Shown here: piece after piece, positions 1-9,005 of the stretch
Layout of the letters: each line of letters begins with the position of its first letter
How positions within the stretch are numbered: the first letter of the stretch is position 1
Assembly (NCBI GenBank): GCA_048267245.1
Contig: JBLWXV010000001.1
Coordinates: 1,488,001 to 1,552,000, forward strand
DNA from: JBLWXV01 sp048267245
GTDB lineage: Bacteria > Bdellovibrionota > Bacteriovoracia > Bacteriovoracales > Bacteriovoracaceae
Reading direction: 5' to 3'
Length of the DNA: 64,000 nt
The notes under the pieces: model-generated
Told to the model about the DNA's origin: nothing
The model's database searches: none
What the model saw: only the letters and a program-made list of their open reading frames with translations
Program-made: the position numbers and the translations under genes

Positions 1-1
1 A

Positions 2-175
2 GTTCTTAAAGAAGATGTGACTGCACGCTACGCTCATCGCCTAGATGAAGAGGGTGGAGAAGATACATCTCAAGCAGCTCGCGAAGGGACATCAAGAGCG
101 ATGAGCTCGTTCATGTCCAATTCAGAGGATCCACGCGATCTCGATGATAACGACGACGACGACTTCGATCTCTAA
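2..175 (+). CDS. C-terminal end of an unidentified protein with an acidic tail (partial)
   Basis: An open frame enters from the left edge and stops at TAA 173-175, giving about 57 residues. It has a polar stretch rich in Glu, Ser and Arg and ends in an Asp-rich tail (DLDDNDDDDFDL). No family can be recognised from this fragment. It runs in the same direction as the MerR-type gene that begins about 65 bp later, so the two could be co-transcribed. The identity must come from the sequence to the left of the window. Confidence 0.6.
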   Translation, partial: VLKEDVTARYAHRLDEEGGEDTSQAAREGTSRAMSSFMSNSEDPRDLDDNDDDDFDL

Positions 176-240
176 AAACTAGACATCTCGCCTCACTGTC
201 ACTCACAATAGAATGTGTAACGTTATGGTGAGGAGAGATG

Positions 241-717
241 ATGAGTTTTCACACCCCAATTGAGTCAATCGAAATTCCTAATAAGTCTGTTTTTACAACT
301 GATGAAGTTTGTAGCCTGACAGGTGTTAAGCCTTACGTTTTAAGATTTTGGGAAAATGAATTTGATGAGATTTCTCCCATTCTCTCAACCAGCGGAAAAA
401 AACTTTTTGAGCACAAAGATATTGAGGCCATTATCGTGGTCAAGAAAATGCTCTACGAAGAAAAAATCACCGTGGAGCGCGCCAAGGTAGAACTTTCATT
501 GAGACTTCAGCGCACACTGCCAGATCTTCCCGACTTCGGCGATGATTCTGAAGATTCAGCTGACGAGTCACACTCTCACGATCATGGATCGCAAGAAGCC
601 TTCCAATATCGTCGCTGGGATGAAGAGGATATCAAGAAGCTCTCCAGTGCTAAAGAGCGCCTACAGGGCATTCTAGAGCGCGCAAATGCGGCCAAGAGCA
701 CTCACCACTGGAATTAA
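241..717 (+). CDS. MerR-family transcriptional regulator
   Basis: The product is about 158 aa. The N-terminal 80 residues form a MerR-type winged helix: FTTDEVCSLTGV is the first helix-turn-helix, followed by YVLRFWENEF, a wing containing SGKKLFEHKDI, and helices IIVVKKMLYEEKIT and VERAKVEL. The rest is acidic (residues 95-125 rich in D, E, S and H), with no recognisable effector domain or metal-binding cysteines. Two ATGs lie in tandem at 238 and 241. AGGAG at 231-235 leaves only 2 nt to the first but 5 nt to the second, so 241 is preferred. The target is unknown. The gene ends inside the 3' end of the convergent prenyltransferase gene. Confidence 0.85.
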   Translation: MSFHTPIESIEIPNKSVFTTDEVCSLTGVKPYVLRFWENEFDEISPILSTSGKKLFEHKDIEAIIVVKKMLYEEKITVERAKVELSLRLQRTLPDLPDFGDDSEDSADESHSHDHGSQEAFQYRRWDEEDIKKLSSAKERLQGILERANAAKSTHHWN

Positions 718-1623
718 TTCTCGCTGCAAATGATTTTCGATATTGGTCTTGCCTGCACCTAGAATATCTAAAATCTTTTGAAAGTATCCCTGCAGGACTA
801 TCTTTGTCTCTGGGCCATAGGCGCTCGGGTTATCCAAAATCCAGTTGAGATAAGAGAGGGTCTGTACCTCTGTTTGATTTTCATAGCGAAGCCATGGATT
901 AATATCTCTTTCGTGCTCACTTAATTGCTGATCGGCCAATTCGCACAGGTCATCTAAGAGTTGAAAGAGAATTCCAATAGCGCGCCCAAATCTCCACTTC
1001 TTTTTGAGCTCCCTCATGCTTGCTCCCTCAAGGAGGAGCGGCAGGGTGAGTGAGAGTTGAATGAGGCGCGCGGTCTTTAAAAGATGAGTTTCTAGAAGCT
1101 CGTTAAAATTTTCATTCATCTCATGGGAGAGATCTTTGTATTGACCTTGAATGAGACCTTTTGGCCCTGTAGACCAAGTGGCGAGCTTAAGAATTGAAGG
1201 GGCGGAACTCGCTTTGATCTTTGAGAGCAGATGAAAGGAGCCTATGGCGAGGGCGTCTCCAGTTAGAAGCGCTCTCCACTCGCCAAACTTCACGTGGTGA
1301 CTGGGCTTTCCTCTTCTTGTGTCATCATTGTCCATCGCCGGCATGTCGTCGTGAACGAGGGTGTAGGCGTGGTGAATTTCAAGAAAAGAGGCAATGAGGG
1401 CGAGGTCATCTGAGGCGGCCAGGTTTTGATTTAAATCGCTACTATTAAAGTCGGCATGGCTCGCCAGGCAAAGGAGTGGGCGAAAGAGCTTTCCTGCCGG
1501 CAAAACGGCGTAGGTCGCTAGCTCTAGTGGGGCCTTTGGGCCGTAGAGAATTTTAAGGTGAGATTCTAATATCGCCTCAAGCTTAACTTGCAGCAGTGAG
1601 TGTGGAGATTTTGTAGCGTTCAT
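673..1623 (-). CDS. ispA: Polyprenyl synthetase (geranyl/farnesyl diphosphate synthase)
   Basis: This is a trans-isoprenyl diphosphate synthase that condenses IPP with allylic diphosphates, probably making farnesyl diphosphate for undecaprenyl-P and quinone side chains. The first Asp-rich motif is HDDMPAMDND and the second is QLLDDLCE; GKLFRPLL matches the conserved GK..RP region. In the second motif the last Asp is replaced by Glu. The length (316 aa) fits IspA. An in-frame GTG at 1632 would add three residues; neither start has a clear Shine-Dalgarno. The gene follows gspN in the same direction at a short distance, so it is probably transcribed with the T2SS operon. Its last 45 bp overlap the convergent MerR gene. 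The exact product chain length is inferred. Confidence 0.9.
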   Translation of the reverse strand: MNATKSPHSLLQVKLEAILESHLKILYGPKAPLELATYAVLPAGKLFRPLLCLASHADFNSSDLNQNLAASDDLALIASFLEIHHAYTLVHDDMPAMDNDDTRRGKPSHHVKFGEWRALLTGDALAIGSFHLLSKIKASSAPSILKLATWSTGPKGLIQGQYKDLSHEMNENFNELLETHLLKTARLIQLSLTLPLLLEGASMRELKKKWRFGRAIGILFQLLDDLCELADQQLSEHERDINPWLRYENQTEVQTLSYLNWILDNPSAYGPETKIVLQGYFQKILDILGAGKTNIENHLQRELIPVVSALGRICAL

Positions 1624-1652
1624 GACAGGCACAATAGCAGGTTTCGAGGCGA

Positions 1653-2624
1653 TTAATCAAAAGAAATGCTTGGGAATGTACCTGGTTGACCCTGCACATT
1701 GAGCTTGTAGCTTCCTTCGTAAGTCTTTTGTTTATCAAGGCCTAGAAACATGTTGATGAGACCAAATTCTGGGGAAGTCTTAAAGCCCTCTGAAAAGCTA
1801 AGGGTCCCTCTGAGGTCATAGTTACTGGCCTGTGGATTGACTTTGTTGAGATCGACGCTGCCTGAGAAATTACCTTTAATTGGTGACTCGTCATTTCCAA
1901 GAAATAATTCATCGATAACGACTTTCTGTCTAGCGTTCATCGTGACTTTTAGTGAGAGTAGACCAATATCAAGACGTGGAAGCGTTAGTCCCTGAAGGTT
2001 AGTGCTCTTTACTAGAAGATCTGATGAGCTCGCTGAGAATTTCACATCCTTTGGAGTGAAGCGTGTGTCGACATCAAAGTAGCCGTCTACAAGCAATGTG
2101 CCGGCGATGACTTTCTGACCAAGAAGGTCACCCAGTTGAGTCAGTGAGATCTTTGTCGGATTGAGTCTAAAGACGTGACCACTTGGGGTGAGTGCGTGGT
2201 AGGCAGTGAGCTTTGTGCCTTCAAGTGTGAATTGATGTGAGAGCTTTAGACCAAAGGGCGAAAAGCTAGGGCCGAGGAAATTTGTCGAGAGGTTCTTAAG
2301 TTCGATATCTCTTCCGGCACCAGAAAAGCACATGCTTGGTAGTGAGAGTGACTTGATTTTTACTTTGGGTAGAAACCACTCAAATTCAAGATCTCTAAAA
2401 CTCATTGGGCAGGCGCGGTTCACGGCCAGGGCATTGGTGATTCTAGTAGTGATCACCTCTTTGAGAGGAAAATTGATGAAGAAGCCCAAAAATAGTAGAA
2501 GAATTGAAATTAGCGACAGTTTTGCCCCAAGCGTGAAGCCACTTAGGTAAATGCGATCATCGACCTTATCAACTTGGAGCTTCGGAGTGGTGTCTTTTGC
2601 AAGGCCCAAAGTGGATTGGCTCAT
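1653..2624 (-). CDS. gspN: Type II secretion system protein GspN
   Basis: The product is 323 aa with a cytoplasmic N-terminus, one membrane segment at about residues 34-52 (LSLISILLLFLGFFINF), and a long beta-rich periplasmic domain. The composition and layout resemble GspN/AsmA-type proteins of Deltaproteobacteria-like T2SS operons. The start overlaps the gspM stop by 4 bp (ATGA), showing translational coupling, and the gene closes a C-to-N ordered gsp cluster. GspN is absent from many T2SS and its exact role is unsettled. The assignment rests largely on position and topology because GspN sequences diverge quickly. Confidence 0.8.
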   Translation of the reverse strand: MSQSTLGLAKDTTPKLQVDKVDDRIYLSGFTLGAKLSLISILLLFLGFFINFPLKEVITTRITNALAVNRACPMSFRDLEFEWFLPKVKIKSLSLPSMCFSGAGRDIELKNLSTNFLGPSFSPFGLKLSHQFTLEGTKLTAYHALTPSGHVFRLNPTKISLTQLGDLLGQKVIAGTLLVDGYFDVDTRFTPKDVKFSASSSDLLVKSTNLQGLTLPRLDIGLLSLKVTMNARQKVVIDELFLGNDESPIKGNFSGSVDLNKVNPQASNYDLRGTLSFSEGFKTSPEFGLINMFLGLDKQKTYEGSYKLNVQGQPGTFPSISFD

Positions 2625-3250
2625 GATTCTTCCTCGATAGGCACTGGAGTTGATTTTGAAAAGTGCGAGATTTCTAATTCGCCCGCAAGTTTCTTCGTCT
2701 TGTCGTTGCGATCAACTGAGATGCGATTAATTTTCACCCGCTCTCTCACTTGCAGAGTCTCAATCATTTCTTTAAATTCTTGCATCGTTAGGTCATTGAA
2801 TTTTATACTGGCAATAGATTTGCCAAGGCTTCCGGCTTCACTCTTATCAAAAGAGATTACTTGAACCTTGTTTCCCTTTGTGTTTAGACCGCGTAGGCGA
2901 GCACTTAACTCTGAGTCTTTATTTATGACTCCATTTGAGATTATTTGAGCGCTGATGGCCTCAACTTCTCTTTTTTGCGCTTTAATTTCATCGACCAACT
3001 CAAGGGTCTCTTTGAGTTTTTCATTTTCACTTGAGAGTTGATAATTTGAGATGAGCATACCTAGCGTTAATAAAATAGGTAGAATAATCAGAGCAATAGT
3101 TGAGGCGTGGTTGACGATTTTTTGACCTTGCTCAGAGAGTGGGGCCATGGCATCGGCCACTTTTTGGTGAGCTTGCGAGGTTTCGTAGCGGTCAACTTGC
3201 TTAAAGAGAAAGGTATCTAAAACCTTAAATAGGGGTGGTCTCTTACTCAT
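2621..3250 (-). CDS. gspM: Type II secretion system protein GspM
   Basis: This 209-aa protein has a cytoplasmic N-terminal third, a single membrane span at about residues 48-68 (ASTIALIILPILLTLGMLI), and a predicted coiled coil (SSENEKLKETLELVDEIKAQ). A small periplasmic ferredoxin-like domain at about residues 130-200 follows. This is the GspM/PilO architecture; the partner would be GspL in the inner-membrane platform. It lies 2 bp after gspL and overlaps gspN by 4 bp. The cytoplasmic portion of about 45 residues is longer than in classical GspM. The call combines topology and operon order. Confidence 0.82.
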   Translation of the reverse strand: MSKRPPLFKVLDTFLFKQVDRYETSQAHQKVADAMAPLSEQGQKIVNHASTIALIILPILLTLGMLISNYQLSSENEKLKETLELVDEIKAQKREVEAISAQIISNGVINKDSELSARLRGLNTKGNKVQVISFDKSEAGSLGKSIASIKFNDLTMQEFKEMIETLQVRERVKINRISVDRNDKTKKLAGELEISHFSKSTPVPIEEES

Positions 3251-3252
3251 AC

Positions 3253-4845
3253 TTATTCACCTTCAAAGCTAATTTTGACAAGCTTTGGATCTTCACTCTC
3301 TTCAATATTGAGCTTCGGTATAGAAAGATTTTGAAGATGGGCCTTAAATGTCTCTAAGGTTTTGGTGTCGTTGATTCTAAAGGTTGCGCTGGCAACTTTA
3401 TCTTCGGATTCAAAGTGTTCGAGAATAACTTGCTCATTGGCCCCAAGTGCGCGGCTTAGGCTTGCGAGGGGAGAAATTGAGTTAATTTCTATCGAAGACT
3501 GAACTAATTTTACCTCTTGGGTAATCATGCGCTTTTTCTTCTCAAGCTCAGGAGCGAGTCTGAGTGGATAGCGTTTAAACGTTCTCTCTTGCTTCACACT
3601 GATTTCAAGCTCAGGAGATTTAATTTCTTTTGAAATGCGTGAGTGGAGGTTTTTATTTTCCTTTCCAATGAAGAAAATGCGCTCGACTCCTAAAAAGGCG
3701 ATGAGAATCAGGCAGACCGTCAGCACTCTCATACCGATGAATGAACTTGAATGGAGCGGAATATTTTGACTGTAACCCGATGAGAACTCACCATAGAGAA
3801 AATTTGCCAGAGGAATTTTACTCTTACCGGTCGAGCCCATCAGGACTGAGGACCAGTAGGTTCTAATTTCTTCTTCGACGATATTTGTGTCTCTAAAAGT
3901 CACATTCTTTGGAAGGCGTATGAATTCCACTTCAAGTGAGAGCGCCTGGGCCAAGAAATTGTCGATATTATTAATTCTAGAGGTACCACCAGTGAGCACT
4001 AATTTATTTACGGCGGCGCCATACTTCACGCGGTGACCTAGAATCCAGCGCTTGAGATCTGAAATAAGCGGAGACATGGCCTGTTTCATGGTGAGGGCGA
4101 AATCTCGTTGGGCCTGGCTGACTTGCTCGTACTGACCATCTGTTAAAAAGAAGGCACTTTGATGTTTGTAGGCCACGGCCTCATCGTGAGCGATTCCATA
4201 GGTCTCAGCGATAAGCGTATCAATCAGGCTTCCGCCAATACTAGAGAAGTGTGAAGAGACCACTCTGTTGCCAATGACAAAGTAGGCTTTAGTGCCGCGG
4301 TGACCGATATCGACAAAGCATGTGGATGTCGCTGGGCCAAAGCCCGCACTCATTGATTGAAATAATGAGAGCTCGGAAGTGAGGACACTTGGGAGAAGTC
4401 CATTTTCTTTGAGATGATCAAAGTACTCTCTAAATTCCTCTTTCTTTGTGATATTGACAAGCGCCCATGTCCCAGTGGCGTACTTTTCTAGCGTTGTTGT
4501 CGTGTGGGCCGAGCCCGTGGCAAAGGGGAGGTTCTCATCGAGTTGGAAGGGAACCATCATTTCAGCTTTGCGCTTATTTGTGACGGGAAGATCTAGAAAG
4601 CGAGAGGTCACCAAATCAAATGGAATTTGAGAGATGATCTTGCCTTCAGAGGGAAGTTGTTCAAGGTATGCCGCAATTATATCGTCTTGAAGATCAGTAA
4701 TACTAAGTTCTTGGTCTTGATACTGCTTTCTAATATTATCGAGCGGCACTTCCTGGACGTGCTCAATTTGAAAAGACTTGCGATCTAGTCTTCCCTCGAT
4801 GAATTTAACGGAATAGCTTCCTCTATCTATGGCGATGATATTCAT
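3253..4845 (-). CDS. gspL: Type II secretion system protein GspL (PilM/PilN-like)
   Basis: The product is 530 aa. Residues 1-330 form an actin/PilM-like cytoplasmic domain beginning IIAIDRGSYSVKFIEG (phosphate-1-type loop), with FVDIGHRGTKAYFV and LVLTGGTSRI as later nucleotide-fold motifs. A membrane segment follows at about residues 372-392 (GMRVLTVCLILIAFLGVERI), then a periplasmic PilN-like ferredoxin domain. In the T2SS the cytoplasmic domain recruits the GspE ATPase to the inner-membrane platform. It is longer than typical GspL (about 400 aa). It is preceded by an 86-bp gap after gspK, the largest gap in the operon, and followed at once by gspM. Confidence 0.88.
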   Translation of the reverse strand: MNIIAIDRGSYSVKFIEGRLDRKSFQIEHVQEVPLDNIRKQYQDQELSITDLQDDIIAAYLEQLPSEGKIISQIPFDLVTSRFLDLPVTNKRKAEMMVPFQLDENLPFATGSAHTTTTLEKYATGTWALVNITKKEEFREYFDHLKENGLLPSVLTSELSLFQSMSAGFGPATSTCFVDIGHRGTKAYFVIGNRVVSSHFSSIGGSLIDTLIAETYGIAHDEAVAYKHQSAFFLTDGQYEQVSQAQRDFALTMKQAMSPLISDLKRWILGHRVKYGAAVNKLVLTGGTSRINNIDNFLAQALSLEVEFIRLPKNVTFRDTNIVEEEIRTYWSSVLMGSTGKSKIPLANFLYGEFSSGYSQNIPLHSSSFIGMRVLTVCLILIAFLGVERIFFIGKENKNLHSRISKEIKSPELEISVKQERTFKRYPLRLAPELEKKKRMITQEVKLVQSSIEINSISPLASLSRALGANEQVILEHFESEDKVASATFRINDTKTLETFKAHLQNLSIPKLNIEESEDPKLVKISFEGE

Positions 4846-4931
4846 AGAGATAGTTTACCAAAGCTTTATGAATTTCTCGCCATCTTTTTATCGTCACAAA
4901 AACTTAGATGACTGTGTAGATTGCTCCAGTA

Positions 4932-6344
4932 TTAACGGACAATTTCAATCACTCTTGGTGGAAGAAGTTCGAGTGGGGTCTTTTCCTTCTTCTTGTCTTG
5001 ATGAGCTGGATCTGTGACTCCAGCGTCGGGATCAAAGGAGCCGGGCTCTTCTGGATTTCCAGGGGAAGCACTCGGATCGTTATTAGGATCTTGCTTATCG
5101 CTTTGTTTTTTAAGTGGAGGCATCACTGGTAGATCAATAAAGGCCGTTAACTTAACGACGGTGTCTCCTGAGGTGCCAGTTGAGATCACTTGATAGAGTT
5201 TGCCGGCCACTCCAATTTTAAGACCGGCGCCTTCAAATTCTTTGAGGCGATCGTCATAGGCCTTATCTTCAATAATCCCTAGTTTTCTCACAATAACTTC
5301 TTTGAACTCTTCGACACTCTTAAAGCGATTGGGCTCCATTTCAAGCTCTTGGTCGCCGTCTCGATACTTGAAAAATTCTTCAAGCTGAATGGGAGTGATG
5401 TCTGGGAACATAATCTTGAGTTGATCAGATGTAAGTTCGTTTGGAGCGATAAAATTTGCTTCATGTACGGTCATTTCGTCTTTGATCAGATCAATAATAG
5501 CGTCGTCCCAACCATCTAGTAGATAGAGTTCTTCTAGCGAAGTCAGGGGAGCGTGCTTGGCGGTAATTCCCTTGGCCTCGTAGCGGCCTTCAATATCCAC
5601 AATTTCTGGCTCATCGATGGCGCCCTTTGGATTGACGAAGAATTTGAGTTCTTTGACAAGCATTGCTGGGTCAACGTTGGCGTAGAGATTGTTAAATTCC
5701 TCATCTTCTTCGCGCTTTTCGCGCATTTTTTCTTCGAGTGCCTCAGTCAAAGTCTTTTCAACATAGAATTGCGGCGCTTTCTTTTCCGTCGATTTATCTG
5801 GGTCGGCATCAGCGCCAGCATCTGGATTGCTGCCGCTGCCAGGCTTTTGATCATCAGCACCTTCAACTTTTAAGAGTCTCAGAGCGTTTGGGTTGATAAA
5901 ACCTGATATGCGCTTGACTTCAAGTAGCACAGAACCTGGCAAAAGTGTGTTCTTACTAAATTCACCGATAGCATTTTTTTGAATGAGATTGGCGCCCTTA
6001 GGAACTGGAATTGGAAGGACGAATGGCTGAAAGGGAGCAAGAAGAAAGCGCTCTACTTTTTCAGGGCTGACCACTCCTTTTAACTGCTCGTTTTTTTCTA
6101 GCAAGTTGCGACCTTCTTGATAGATGCGCAAATTGGCCAAGGCGAGTTTAATTCCCGACTCGGCATTGAGTCTTGCTTGAATGATGTCCTGACTGCGATC
6201 AACTTTAATTTTGTTGAGCTGAGAGGTGTAGGTGAAGTCAATGAGGAGAAAAGAGAGAATAGTAATGGCACTCATAACCATGAGTAGGGCAATTCCTCGC
6301 TCACTTTTTAAAATATACTTAGAGGTCATCGCCGTCACCTCCAT
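4932..6344 (-). CDS. gspK: Type II secretion minor pseudopilin GspK
   Basis: At 470 aa this is the largest pseudopilin. The prepilin leader ends in SERG before ALLMVMSAITILSFLL. The +5 Glu found in other pilins is absent, which is characteristic of GspK. The alpha-helical insertion domain typical of GspK is present (LTSLEELYLLDGWDD and LTSDQLKIMFPDI). It is longer than well-studied GspK (about 300-330 aa) because of acidic Pro/Asp/Gly-rich insertions near residues 165-190 and 415-455, including NPDAGADADPD and DPDAGVTDP. In known systems GspK caps the I-J-K tip complex. The start overlaps the gspJ end by 26 bp. Confidence 0.92.
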   Translation of the reverse strand: MEVTAMTSKYILKSERGIALLMVMSAITILSFLLIDFTYTSQLNKIKVDRSQDIIQARLNAESGIKLALANLRIYQEGRNLLEKNEQLKGVVSPEKVERFLLAPFQPFVLPIPVPKGANLIQKNAIGEFSKNTLLPGSVLLEVKRISGFINPNALRLLKVEGADDQKPGSGSNPDAGADADPDKSTEKKAPQFYVEKTLTEALEEKMREKREEDEEFNNLYANVDPAMLVKELKFFVNPKGAIDEPEIVDIEGRYEAKGITAKHAPLTSLEELYLLDGWDDAIIDLIKDEMTVHEANFIAPNELTSDQLKIMFPDITPIQLEEFFKYRDGDQELEMEPNRFKSVEEFKEVIVRKLGIIEDKAYDDRLKEFEGAGLKIGVAGKLYQVISTGTSGDTVVKLTAFIDLPVMPPLKKQSDKQDPNNDPSASPGNPEEPGSFDPDAGVTDPAHQDKKKEKTPLELLPPRVIEIVR

Positions 6345-7269
6345 CTATATCCCCACCTGTGCCAGGAACGGGCTCGTCAACTGATGGCGTAGAAAATCCT
6401 GCGCCAGCGTCGGGGTTGCCACCAGCTGTGCTATTTTGTTGCGCGCGTGCTTTTAAGATATCGGCTTCGGCCTTAGTGTCAAAGAAGGGATAGAGTGGGC
6501 GAAAGGTGCGGTTAAATTCGAGCTCAGTTTTATCGGGCGCAACCCATGTAATACTAATTTGTACAAGTCTTGGAAGACTATTGGGATTAGAGAGCTCGCG
6601 AATATTCTCGACGAATTTTTCGCGCTCCTTGTCCCAAAAGCCCCATTTTAATTCTTTGATATGATCGAGTAAGATAAACTCTCGCTCTTTGGACCAGTCA
6701 ATTTCACCGCGATAAACATCTTCAACTACCGTTGAGCGCACCCATTCCTTTCCCTCAATTTTTTCACCACTTTCATCTTCCCTAGTCGAATCTCTTAGAG
6801 TGTAGCGAACCCAGGAGTAGCGCGATTGCTTGGCGTTTTCCACTCGTCGATAGTGCGAGCTTGTGAAAAAGACAATGGTGTTACTATCGGGCATTTGAAA
6901 GGTGGGAATGATCTCTCCACTTTCAGTAGTAGCAAAGAAGTTTTCTGAAGCAGCAAAGGGCTGAGCTCCCGAATATGGGTCCCTTGTTGAATCATCCAAT
7001 GGAACATTCACTGTCTTGGCCTGGGCATAGAAGAGTGGGCTAGAGAGACTTGAGAAGTCGAGTTCAAAGCGAGAAAGAGCAGTCTGTACCTGAAGGTAGC
7101 TTTGGTCCTCTCTGACAATAACATCTTTGGTGGTCGTCGAGTTATTAATAATAGTGTAAATAGAGACCATCATGAGCGCCAAAACGACAATGGCAATGAG
7201 AATTTCAATCAGGGTAAAGCCCGACTCACTTTCAATCTGTTCAGAGAGAATTTTTTGAAGAGATTTCAA
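6319..7269 (-). CDS. gspJ: Type II secretion minor pseudopilin GspJ
   Basis: The product is 316 aa. The prepilin signature is ESG/FTLIEILIAIVVLALMMVS, with cleavage expected after Gly and Glu at +5, followed by a beta-rich globular domain. GspJ forms the pseudopilus tip with GspI and GspK. The C-terminal 45 residues are a low-complexity Gly/Asp/Pro tail (containing GGNPDAGAG and ending GGDGDDL) whose motif recurs in GspK. The start overlaps gspI by 4 bp and the end overlaps gspK by 26 bp, which suggests coordinated translation of the tip proteins. Confidence 0.92.
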   Translation of the reverse strand: MKSLQKILSEQIESESGFTLIEILIAIVVLALMMVSIYTIINNSTTTKDVIVREDQSYLQVQTALSRFELDFSSLSSPLFYAQAKTVNVPLDDSTRDPYSGAQPFAASENFFATTESGEIIPTFQMPDSNTIVFFTSSHYRRVENAKQSRYSWVRYTLRDSTREDESGEKIEGKEWVRSTVVEDVYRGEIDWSKEREFILLDHIKELKWGFWDKEREKFVENIRELSNPNSLPRLVQISITWVAPDKTELEFNRTFRPLYPFFDTKAEADILKARAQQNSTAGGNPDAGAGFSTPSVDEPVPGTGGDIDGGDGDDL

Positions 7270-7778
7270 AACCCCTCCAATTTCATTTTGGCATCTTTAT
7301 TATAGAGCCAAGTGGCAAGATCAAAACTATAGTCGGTCTCTTTATTTCTGACCGTTACTCTGACCTGCCAAACCATTTTTTCAATATTATCTTTGACTGT
7401 ATTAAAAAGCCTCGCCTGAAGTGCGGCCATATCTCCTTGCTCTCTTTCATCTTCGGTATTGCCCTTAATTTTAGAGAGGTCGGGTATTAGGAATTTTTGA
7501 TACTCAATTTTGTACTCGTACTCAGGATAGTCTTCAAAAGTCTTTGTCTCAGGAGCAAGGAGAAGATTTTCTCTAAGATCTGGTGGGTCCTCGACAATTT
7601 CATTGATTTTCATCTCTGTCAGATCGCGCAGTAAGATATCTTCTCGCATCAGACCGGATGAGGCGATATTCATTCCTTGAGAGGTCATAAAGGCAACGAC
7701 AAAAGTAGCAAAGATGGCGAGGGCGATCATCACCTCGATGAGGGTAAAACCGTCAGTTTTTATTAAGCCATTCTTCAT
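7266..7778 (-). CDS. gspI: Type II secretion minor pseudopilin GspI
   Basis: The product is 170 aa from the ATG at 7778 (MKNGLIKTDG/FTLIEVMIALAIF). The leader ends in Gly and the mature protein has Phe+1 and Glu+5. An in-frame upstream TTG at 7841 would add 21 residues lying wholly inside gspH and would give an unusually long leader, so the internal ATG is preferred. GspI nucleates the I-J-K tip. Its start overlaps gspH by 26 bp and its end overlaps gspJ by 4 bp. The globular domain (residues 40-170) carries several charged residues, as is usual for GspI. Confidence 0.9.
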   Translation of the reverse strand: MKNGLIKTDGFTLIEVMIALAIFATFVVAFMTSQGMNIASSGLMREDILLRDLTEMKINEIVEDPPDLRENLLLAPETKTFEDYPEYEYKIEYQKFLIPDLSKIKGNTEDEREQGDMAALQARLFNTVKDNIEKMVWQVRVTVRNKETDYSFDLATWLYNKDAKMKLEGF

Positions 7779-8454
7779 AGAGTTCGCGCGCCCTTGAAAC
7801 CTTTTTATCTTCAATGTCTGACAGGGAGAGGGTCTCATCAAATGGGTAGTAATTCACTTGCATATCTCCCGAAAAAGGAGCTATCTCGATGGTTGCCATT
7901 TCCTCATCTGTTGCAAGAATTATTATAGCACCATCTCGCTCTCCACTGGGATAGAGATATACCGCCGGGCCACCTTTTGTGATTAATTTGGGGATGAGAG
8001 TAGTACCGACGCCAAGGACGCTCACCACTTCATCAAATTCAATATTCTTGTCTCTAAATTCGCTGATGCGATTGAATTGTTGATTAAGTTTCTTGTCTAA
8101 TTCGTCCTGGGCCTCTTCTTCGGCCCTGCCCGTGACGGCATCTGGCTCTTCAACCAGCTTGGCCGGGATCACAAACCCATCACCAGGCCCGTACTCGAGG
8201 GCCAACTGATGGGGCTTTTCGGTGAGCATGAAGTGGACGCGCACCATTGCTGAGCGAAGTGCAGCTTCGTCGGTTCCAAAGCGAACAGCGCGCTCAATGT
8301 CATTAATTGCTTCTTCTAATTTGGCGCGCGAATTGAGAGTGAAGTTGATGGAGTAGCCGAGAACGAGAGTGACGAGAACCATGGCAACCAAGATCTCTAA
8401 AAGACTAAAACCTTGGTCGCCTGAAATTTGAGGGGCTTTAATTGGCCTGATCAT
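7753..8454 (-). CDS. gspH: Type II secretion minor pseudopilin GspH
   Basis: The product is 233 aa. The leader ends QG/FSLLEILVAMVLVTLVLG (Gly-1, Phe+1, Glu+5) and is followed by an amphipathic helix and a beta-sandwich domain. It contains an acidic stretch (EEPDAVTGRAEEEAQDELD) not expected in compact GspH proteins. GspH couples the pseudopilus tip complex to the GspG shaft. It starts 11 bp after gspG, so the position between G and I supports the assignment. Sequence outside the pilin N-terminus is divergent. Confidence 0.9.
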   Translation of the reverse strand: MIRPIKAPQISGDQGFSLLEILVAMVLVTLVLGYSINFTLNSRAKLEEAINDIERAVRFGTDEAALRSAMVRVHFMLTEKPHQLALEYGPGDGFVIPAKLVEEPDAVTGRAEEEAQDELDKKLNQQFNRISEFRDKNIEFDEVVSVLGVGTTLIPKLITKGGPAVYLYPSGERDGAIIILATDEEMATIEIAPFSGDMQVNYYPFDETLSLSDIEDKKVSRARELYEEWLNKN

Positions 8455-8465
8455 GAAAGTAGAGA

Positions 8466-8969
8466 TTACTCTTCATTACTTTCCTGAGAGCTTGCCTTGG
8501 CGGCATCGTCATTTAGGAAGATATCAGCTTCTTCGCCTTCACCGCCTTCAACGCCATCACTTCCAGTAGAGTAGATATTGAATTTGCGGCCATCAGACTC
8601 GAATACATAATCAAAATCCCATGGATCTCTCTCGATACGTTCGATAAAGCCTGATGGTGGGTAGCTTCTACACTCGCGACCTGAAGTAGGCTTAGAGACG
8701 AGTGAATCAAGTCCCTGCTCAGTGGTCGGATAGAAAGAACACTTGCGCTTAAAGTCCATAAGAGCTTGTTTATAGCCATTCATTTGAATTTTTGCGGCAC
8801 TGACTCGACCTTCATGTAATTGCTGGAAGATCTTAGAGGCCACAAATGTACCGGCAAGACCCAAGAGGGTGAGGGCAATTAGAATTTCAATGAGAGAGAA
8901 GCCACGACTGCTACGAAGAATTTCTTTTGTCGCTTGCTTGGTTTCATGTGAATCAGTCTGAAAAATCAT
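8466..8969 (-). CDS. gspG: Type II secretion major pseudopilin GspG
   Basis: The product is 167 aa. The leader is long (about 23 residues) and ends SSRG/FSLIEILIALTLLGLAG. The body has the GspG hallmarks TTEQGLDSLVSKP, DPWDFDYVF, and the calcium-loop region GSDGVEGGEGEEADI. GspG forms the shaft of the pseudopilus that pushes substrates through the secretin. AAGGAG 5 nt before the ATG is a strong ribosome-binding site, which fits the need for high expression. It sits 36 bp after gspF. Two cysteines (KRKCSF and GRECRS) may form a disulfide. Confidence 0.95.
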   Translation of the reverse strand: MIFQTDSHETKQATKEILRSSRGFSLIEILIALTLLGLAGTFVASKIFQQLHEGRVSAAKIQMNGYKQALMDFKRKCSFYPTTEQGLDSLVSKPTSGRECRSYPPSGFIERIERDPWDFDYVFESDGRKFNIYSTGSDGVEGGEGEEADIFLNDDAAKASSQESNEE

Positions 8970-9005
8970 TCTCGCTCCTTAAGGATATATCAAAAAAATT
9001 GAGTA

